Shown piece after piece: positions 60,801 to 64,000 of a stretch of DNA of 64,000 bases (the stretch's first letter is position 1; each line of letters starts with the position of its first letter). The translations under genes were made by a program, and so were the position numbers. Location of the stretch: NCBI GenBank assembly GCA_964017045.1, contig OZ024808.1, forward strand, positions 7,201,284 to 7,265,283. Reading direction: 5' to 3'. The notes beneath the pieces are model-generated. The model was not told the origin of the DNA and did not search any database. It saw only the letters and a program-made list of their open reading frames with translations. Origin of the DNA: Omphiscola glabra. Lineage: Eukaryota; Mollusca; Gastropoda; Lymnaeidae.

Positions 60801-63800
60801 ATCTGAACATTCCTAAGATCTAAACAAATATACCATGTAAAACCAACTTCATTGATTGTCCTTGTTTTGTGGGCTGACCGGACTTTTGTTGTTGTTGGCA
60901 CTTAAACATTCAATAATGTGAAATGAAGAACCATTTTTCAATACCAGCTCTAATCTGTGATCATGCAAAGTCCCACCTTTAACCATATTTGTGTAGCTAC
61001 AAAGTCCCAACTTTAACCATATTTGTGTAGCTACAAAGTCCCAACTTTAACCATATTTGTGTAGCTACAAAGTCCCAACTTTAACAATATTTGTGTAGCT
61101 AGACAAGGTCCCAACTTTAACCATATTTGTGTAGCTACAAAGTCCCAACTTTAACAATATTTGTGTAGCTAGACAAGGTCCCAACTTTAACCATATTTGT
61201 GTTGCTACAAAGTCCCAACTTTAACAATATTTGTGTAGCTAGACAAGGTCCCAACTTTTACCCTGATTTTTAAAGGCCAAAAATGTCCATCATTTACCCA
61301 GAAATGAACCAGAATGTCTTGAATTTTAACCAGCCTGTTTAAAATTCTAACATGGTGTTTCCCTTACAACAGCTCGCCCCACCAACCTTCCTCGTCCCTG
61401 GACTCCCTGACCTTTGACCCCCACCAAGCCACTGAAAACCTGAAGGAGAAACCTGGCACGTGGGATGGAATGTCTCAGATTCCCCCTGGGACAGGCGGGA
61501 TGGTTGTGGACCCACACTTCATTGGTGAACCTGTGGCAACCACAGAGTTTAGGTAAGCATGTCATCACCACAAAACTAAATGTGTGTATCAAATCTTTCA
61601 ATTCATAACATATGTGTAGCAAGGACGGAGTTTAGGTAAGCAGATCATCACCACAAAACTAAATACGTGTATCAAATCCTTCAATTCATAACATATGTGT
61701 AGCAGGTAGGTCAACAATTTTTTTCTATTACTTTCCATCGTATATAGCTAGAAAATCTGTGAAATATTTTATGTCTCTTCTGACACTAGATCAGTAAACA
61801 ACCCAACTTTGCTGTTCAGGATCGTAAGAACGGGAGAGATTTAAGAATACCCCAAAAATATATCCAAACTCCCGATTCTGATACCATCCAAACCATCCAA
61901 TGCCCCAATTCTGACAATATCCATTCCCAATTCTGTGACAAACTAATACTTAGGCTCAGATACTATCCAGTCCCCTGATTCTGTGACCATTCCCTGCCTT
62001 GATTCTGTGACCATTCCCTGCCTTGATTCTGTGACCATTCCCTGCCTTGATTCTGTGACCATTCCCTGCCTTGATTCTGTGACCATTCCCTGCCTTGATT
62101 CTGTGACCATTCCCTGCCTTGATTCTGTGACTATTCCCTGCCTTGATTCTGTGACCATTCCCTGCCTTGATTCTGTGACCATTCCCTTGATTCTGCATTT
62201 CAGTGTATTTGGTGAGGAGTTCAAAGATGAAGGTAAAAAGAAGACAGAAGAAGACTTCCCTACATTTGACAAATGGTCCAAGCTGTACCTGGCCGAGCAG
62301 GAGAAACAGAAAATTGAGAAAGGTCAACTGGAATAATTAATTTCATTCTGATCATCCTCCACTCGGGCTTCTCCTCTAAGTAGTGGGGAATTCAGTGGAA
62401 CTTCTTATATACAATAGTTTTCTGTTTAAAATAGGAACTACCCTTTGGAATTGGAATTTTATATTGTGTGGAACAGTGTTCTTCCACCTTATTCGTTCAA
62501 CACACTATATCTAATAAAAAGTAAAATTGTGCCATTCGCTATAAAACTTTGCCAAAAATCTTGTCTCTTTAGTTAATTGTGCGATTTCATCCTGAAAGTA
62601 TTCCAAAATATTGTCTCTTTGTGCTATTGTGCTGTTTGCCAAACAAGCGTTCCAAAAATCTTGGCCCTTTGGTTGATTAGAGAAGATGAATCATTCTACT
62701 GGCCAATGAATTTTTATGGTGCATTGCTCACCACACCAACTTCCTCATTTTTTTCCTCCTGTATTTAAAAAAAAAAGATATGACACTACTATGAACTGTT
62801 CTGGCTACATGGGTGGGAAGCTGCATATGTCGAATAATACTCTGGTTATGGACAGTGGAATTCAGTTTTGTGTAAGATATATTGCTGTCAAATCCTGGTC
62901 TTACATTTGTGTCACTGCATGCACTTGCTACAGATCTGGAGCAAGTGGTCAGTCAAGGGTCTGTAAACATCGCCCAGAAAAGACTCCGGCACAACTTTGC
63001 GGCGGGGAACTGTGGCGCCAAGGTGGTGGCCAGCAATGCAGAGGCTGAGAACGTGAACTTCCTGTTGAACGGAAACCCAGATGAATACATGCTCAACCCC
63101 TGCAAGGCCAAGAAATGGTGAGCACTTTAACCTCTTGGTTGTGTTTAGTGGCATCTGTAATTTATGGCATTTCTTTATCAGACTCGCATCTGTAATTATG
63201 TCGACATTTCATTATCAGACTGGCATCTGTAATTATGTCACCATTTCTTTATTAGACTGGCATCTGTAATATGTCACCATTTCTTTATTAGACTAGCATC
63301 TCTCATCCCGACCGTTGCACTGCTCAGACTTTCATTGTATAAGCCTCTTACCTGTAGCGTTACACTGCATTGGAGGTTACACTGCCTCCAATGTCAAGGT
63401 GACCAATTCTTGCTTGTTGTGTTCAACCAGGTTTGTGGTTGAGCTTTGTGAACCGTTGCAAATCCACCGGGTGGAGCTGGGGACCATGGAGCTCTTTTCA
63501 TCTCAACCAAAATCTTTTCGTGTATTTGCTAGTCAGAGGTGAGTCTTTCACATTGGTCTGTCATGCTAAGCGTCCAATCAAGTGTCTGAAATAGGACAGA
63601 TCAGGATTTCTGCCCATATCGTAAGCTTCACAATTGTCTACTATGGCACACCTTTTTACCCTCAAACTCTTAAAATCGTACAATATTATCACAAAATCGT
63701 TCAATACATTATCTTAATAGTAAAAAATAAACGTACAGTATATGTAATGTATACACCTCAAAATCGCACATTGTACCCCAAAATTGTAAGAGTAAACAGG

Positions 63801-64000
63801 TCTGCTGTGGTAATATTTAATGGGAATCAGTTATGGTCTTGAACATAATCTCATCTTTCTTTGGCCCCCATCCTTGGGGAACATTGCTGACTGGTGCTCG
63901 CTTTCTGTTCAGGTACCCCACCAAGGAATGGTCACTGCTGGGAAAGTTTGACATGAACCCTGAGCGTGTGCTGCAGTCGTTCCACACCCAGCTCGGTGAC
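36886..64000 (+). CDS. SUCO: SUCO, SUN domain-containing ossification factor, 5' part, 10 exons, runs off the right edge
   Basis: Predicted ER single-pass membrane glycoprotein of the SUN-like Slp1/SUCO family; in vertebrates it is needed for collagen production by bone cells, and the yeast relative Slp1 helps protect folding membrane proteins. Exons: 36886-36941, 37905-38052, 38474-38659, 58430-58509, 59062-59226, 61373-61552, 62204-62322, 62934-63117, 63431-63538, 63913-64000 (open). Phases agree throughout, giving 438 codons so far. Seen: signal peptide MLKISSSYVLFCLLILSKR; an acidic, Ser/Thr-rich linker; the family motif TFDKWSKLYLAEQEK (exon 7; TFDEWK-like); then the SUN domain with NCGAKVVASN, YMLNPCKAKKW, FVVELCEPLQI, ELFSSQPKSF and YPTKEWSLLGKF. 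The rest of the SUN domain, coiled coil and membrane helix lie beyond the window. Exon 7 uses a weak donor (GTCAAC at 62323), the only one that fits phase. Exon 1 is inferred from signal-peptide character and phase only; the SUN exons are firm. Confidence 0.92.
38818..38925. repeat. Dispersed repeat shared with 17702-17790
   Basis: GCAATGCGTGAACTTCTCATC, AGAGTTACTTGACA and nearby words match the region before the right copy in the sulfotransferase intron. Family not recognised. Confidence 0.55.
38927..39134. mobile_element. Inverted-repeat element (AGACCTGTTTACTC ends) with nested LINE tail
   Basis: Left ACAGACCTGTTTACTCTTACG and right GTGGGTAAACAGGTCTGTG are inverted. The core (TATTAAGATAGTGTATTGA, GATTTTGTGATGATATTG) matches the reverse complement of 63636-63806, which shows the family is mobile. 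Lies in SUCO intron 3. Confidence 0.65.
38947..38999 (-). repeat. LINE 3'-tail fragment, inverted, inside another element
   Basis: Reverse complement of the GAGCCAGAATGATCAA...GGGCCCTTAA tail found at 24521 and 22649. It sits between the inverted ends of the element at 38927-39134, so it was inserted later. Confidence 0.6.
40200..40395. repeat. Degenerate 20-24-bp tandem repeat in SUCO intron 3
   Basis: Variations on GTCTTATACTCTTGTGGTCTTA. About nine units. Confidence 0.7.
40536..40727 (-). mobile_element. SPIN-like hAT mini-element, copy 3 (SUCO intron 3)
   Basis: A 192-bp copy flanked by a perfect 8-bp duplication, TTTTAAAG (40528-40535 and 40728-40735). The terminal repeat begins CAGTGATTCTCAACC. 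It lies in the long intron of SUCO. Confidence 0.88.
41143..41698. repeat. 55-bp minisatellite in SUCO intron 3, 10 near-identical copies
   Basis: Unit TAGTTTCTAAAGGTCTGTTG plus GCCATGTTTACACGCCAGTT plus CAGTTCATCAGACTA. Copies differ at one or two bases only, so expansion is recent. Each unit has a TGTTTACA forkhead-type site. Confidence 0.92.
42738..42985. repeat. 18-bp minisatellite in SUCO intron 3, about 14 copies
   Basis: Unit AAGACAGTCAAATCAAAC; on the minus strand it reads as repeated FDLTVL. One-base changes accumulate toward the right end. A C-run follows. Confidence 0.9.
43583..43890. repeat. 39-bp minisatellite in SUCO intron 3, about 8 copies
   Basis: Unit GTGTGACTGAAGGATGAGGC plus ATCCCGTGTGTCAAGGCCT. 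Some units are one base shorter, so apparent frames are not constrained. Confidence 0.88.
44128..45563. repeat. 17-bp CCAAT-rich satellite array, about 84 copies, in SUCO intron 3
   Basis: Unit ACAATACAAGCCAATGG over 1.4 kb. Because 17 is not a multiple of 3 and the unit has no stop in any frame, both strands show open frames of up to 533 codons with a 17-residue period; they are not genes. Most units contain AGCCAATGG, the NF-Y consensus. Variants (CAATGCAAG, CAACACAAG, CCAACGG) come in runs, as expected from unequal exchange. Confidence 0.95.
45637..45801. mobile_element. Small inverted-repeat element (CAGTGGCGTAGCTAG family)
   Basis: Ends CAGTGGCGTAGCTAG and CTAGCCACGCCAATG; core with GGGCGG and CCGCCCCGGGCGGCG. 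About 165 bp, right beside the 17-bp array in SUCO intron 3. Target duplication is unclear. Confidence 0.7.
46020..46712. repeat. About 43-bp minisatellite in SUCO intron 3, about 16 copies
   Basis: Unit GACATCTCGTCTAGAGGGCA plus GCCCACATTGCCATTGTCACTGG, with shorter variants. Each unit carries CTAGAGGGCAG. Confidence 0.88.
47641..47896. mobile_element. Fold-back element made of GAAATTTGATCGA units, copy 1
   Basis: A near-complete inverted repeat: the left arm has stacked (G)GAAATTTGATCGA(A)CG blocks and TTCACACGTTAAAATT; the right arm is its mirror. Both flanks read GATCTGGAC (47632-47640 and 47897-47905), so a 9-bp target duplication is likely. No coding sequence; the transcript would form a long hairpin. 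Confidence 0.8.
48279..48466 (-). mobile_element. SPIN-like hAT mini-element, copy 4 (SUCO intron 3)
   Basis: A 188-bp copy with a perfect target duplication, TTCTAGCA (48271-48278 and 48467-48474). Its first base has changed (AAGTGG for CAGTGG) and it has gained a run of 17 C. Inner phrases match the other three copies. Confidence 0.86.
49419..49550. repeat. Dispersed repeat (AAGGACTGCGTTCAAGC family)
   Basis: About 80 percent alike by eye to 22161-22297: shared GCGTTCAAGCTGTGT, ATGTGGAAGCTTG, GCGTTTCGGC and AGAGCCTTCT blocks in the same order. A short 5' piece is also in QSOX intron 9 at 3948-3999. Probably a retrotransposon end; class not recognised. Confidence 0.65.
49930..50323 (+). promoter_or_regulatory. 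Putative internal promoter before the alternative SUCO exon
   Basis: The 390 bases before the ATG at 50324 have several ATTGG/CCAAT elements (near 49971, 50219 and 50297) and G-rich GGGCGTGG boxes (near 49937 and 50054), unlike the AT-rich flanks. This suits a TATA-less promoter. It is inferred from composition and motifs only; no start site can be seen. Confidence 0.35.
50324..50452 (+). CDS. Candidate alternative first exon of SUCO (signal peptide or anchor)
   Basis: A start in good context (CCACCATGC) opens a 43-codon frame with a hydrophobic stretch (VWLVTMGCLTLLLSAHTAY) and ends at a strong donor, AAAG|GTAAAT, in phase 0. SUCO exon 4 at 58430 also begins in phase 0, so splicing this exon to exon 4 would give an in-frame protein with a different N-terminus lacking exons 1-3. 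Base composition is clearly more GC-rich and codon-like than the surrounding intron, and CCAAT and GC-box-like sites lie upstream. It could instead be the first exon of an unrelated nested gene, but no other downstream exon was seen. Confidence 0.6.
51188..51504. mobile_element. Fold-back element of the same family, copy 2
   Basis: Same blocks as the copy 3.5 kb before it (GAAATTTGGTCGA, TTCACACGATCAAA, CAAATTTCTTTTTGAA), arranged as two inverted arms of about 150 bp. GAATAAA is repeated at both flanks (51181-51187 and 51505-51511). Confidence 0.75.
51518..51712. repeat. GT/G-rich tandem array in SUCO intron 3
   Basis: Variable units of GGGTGTGTGTTTGGGTGTGG. The plus strand is strongly G-rich with many GGG runs, so G-quadruplex forming is possible. 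Confidence 0.8.
52418..52604. mobile_element. Small hAT-like element (CAGGGCCGGCC ends)
   Basis: Ends CAGGGCCGGCC and GGGTCGGCCCTG, flanked by TTTGGGCG and TTTGGGGG (7 of 8 match). GC-rich sub-ends with an AT-rich centre. 187 bp, in SUCO intron 3. Confidence 0.75.
53030..53520. repeat. 49-bp minisatellite in SUCO intron 3, 10 copies
   Basis: Unit GTTGTTGGGATGGGATGGTT plus GAACATTGCAGGTGTTGATATAGTTCTTT. Minus-strand frames of up to 196 codons are by-products with a 49-residue period. Confidence 0.9.
53682..53957. mobile_element. hAT mini-element with exact target duplication (CAGGCCTGCACAAC ends)
   Basis: Ends CAGGCCTGCACAAC and GTTGTGCAGGTCTG, with a perfect 8-bp duplication GTTTATAT (53674-53681 and 53958-53965). 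It contains a 30-bp tandem repeat (CGGGCCATAATAATTTATGA type, about 5 copies). 276 bp, in SUCO intron 3. Confidence 0.88.
55178..55363. mobile_element. Small hAT-like element (CAGTGGCGTAGTGAG), exact target duplication
   Basis: Ends CAGTGGCGTAGTGAGG and CTCGCTACGCCACTC with a perfect 8-bp duplication TCTTGGAT on both sides. Related to the elements at 14180 and 45637. Core contains CCCCGGGCGC repeats. Confidence 0.85.
55852..56113. repeat. 24-bp minisatellite in SUCO intron 3, about 11 copies
   Basis: Unit TTAAATCAACATTTGAATCATGGG; in one plus frame it reads as repeated GLNQHLNH. AT-rich, with C/T changes at two sites. Confidence 0.9.
56476..56925. repeat. 46-bp minisatellite in SUCO intron 3, about 10 copies
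   Basis: Unit CCGACCAGTTCTGAGTGTGG plus TGTTAGACGGTACTCGGATAGCAGCA. The middle units are identical; the edges are degenerate. Confidence 0.9.
57825..58298. repeat. 22-bp minisatellite just upstream of SUCO exon 4, about 21 copies
   Basis: Unit GTAGGTTTGGTCTCTGTGGCCT. Ends about 130 bases before exon 4 (58430). The minus-strand frame at 57703-58338 is its by-product (TETKPTGHRDQTYR repeats). Confidence 0.9.
59227..60460. repeat. Minisatellite filling SUCO intron 5, about 28-34 bp, about 40 copies
   Basis: Core GTTTACTAGTGGAGCCTCAC plus AGCCTTTG, in several unit types (TTATATTAGTGG, GAGGGGGGTTGAGTCTC) that alternate in a higher-order pattern. Begins at the donor of the exon ending at 59226, so the first unit contains the splice donor context (GTGAGCC). 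Confidence 0.9.
60500..60775 (+). mobile_element. Dispersed mini-element, copy 3 (SUCO intron 5)
   Basis: Shares GGTTGGGATTAAAAAACTAT, GGGTTTGTAAGACAAAATGA and GCAGCGCCGCCCATCGCACC with the copy at 27806. Its right end CAGGTGCGAATAGTCGCAGC is complete here. Confidence 0.65.
60965..61258. repeat. 34-bp minisatellite in SUCO intron 5, about 8 copies
   Basis: Unit CAAAGTCCCAACTTTAACCA plus TATTTGTGTAGCTA; later units alternate with a GACAAGGTCC variant. A shorter repeat (AGCAAGGACGGAGTTTAGGT type) follows the next exon. Confidence 0.88.
61975..62193. repeat. 24-bp minisatellite leading into SUCO exon 7, about 9 copies
   Basis: Unit TGATTCTGTGACCATTCCCTGCCT. The last, partial unit runs into TTGATTCTGCATTTCAG, the acceptor of the exon at 62204. 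Confidence 0.9.
63636..63806. mobile_element. Second copy of the ACCTGTTTACTC-end element (SUCO intron 9)
   Basis: Reverse-complement copy of the core at 39000-39134, ending TGTAAGAGTAAACAGGTCTG. The left end (CTTTTTACCCTCAAACTC) is changed. It fills much of the intron between the exons ending at 63538 and starting at 63913. Confidence 0.6.

Noticed and set aside
61943..62336. Frames across the 24-bp array on both strands
   Set aside because: Array by-products; only the part from 62204 is real coding sequence (SUCO exon 7), in its own frame.

Overview
This is nuclear DNA of an animal. Genes are split into short exons with GT-AG introns, non-coding DNA is AT-rich, and transposons and minisatellites are abundant. 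A mollusc is likely, probably a pulmonate or other heterobranch snail. This is inferred from the gene set and from four copies of a SPIN-like hAT mini-element, a family known from tetrapods and from a pond snail (recalled, not searched). No rRNA, tRNA, CRISPR, phage or bacterial operon structure was seen.

Four protein-coding genes can be rebuilt exon by exon with consistent splice phases. (1) 3157-9578, minus: quiescin sulfhydryl oxidase (QSOX), 10 exons, about 660 aa. (2) 14549-20163, minus: heparan sulfate 3-O-sulfotransferase-like type II membrane enzyme, 3 exons, about 400 aa. (3) 25128-32489, plus: phytanoyl-CoA dioxygenase-family Fe(II)/2-oxoglutarate enzyme, 9 exons, about 286 aa. (4) 36886 to the right edge, plus: SUCO, the SUN domain-containing ossification factor, 10 exons so far and cut off inside the SUN domain. 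Its third intron is 19.8 kb and holds a plausible second first exon (50324-50452) with its own signal-peptide-like start and a splice phase that fits exon 4.

Three of the genes encode secretory-pathway products: a luminal/secreted oxidase, a Golgi sulfotransferase and an ER membrane protein. They are neighbours but nothing suggests shared regulation.

Non-coding DNA: 1-3156 holds a 30-bp minisatellite and two SPIN-like elements. 9579-14548 holds a complete but dead hAT element with exact 8-bp target duplications, plus small inverted-repeat elements. 20164-25127 holds LINE debris and a 34-bp array. 32490-36885 holds 3' UTR and repeat fragments. 38660-58429 (SUCO intron 3) is a field of minisatellites with units of 17 to 55 bp, the largest a 1.4-kb array of a 17-bp unit containing an NF-Y (CCAAT) consensus. 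Nearly every long open frame in this intron is a by-product of a minisatellite whose unit lacks stop codons.

The most interesting points are the alternative SUCO first exon, the stop-free CCAAT-rich 17-bp array, the SPIN-like elements, the tandemly duplicated splice donor of the sulfotransferase, and minisatellites that supply the QSOX stop codon and the acceptor tract of SUCO exon 7.
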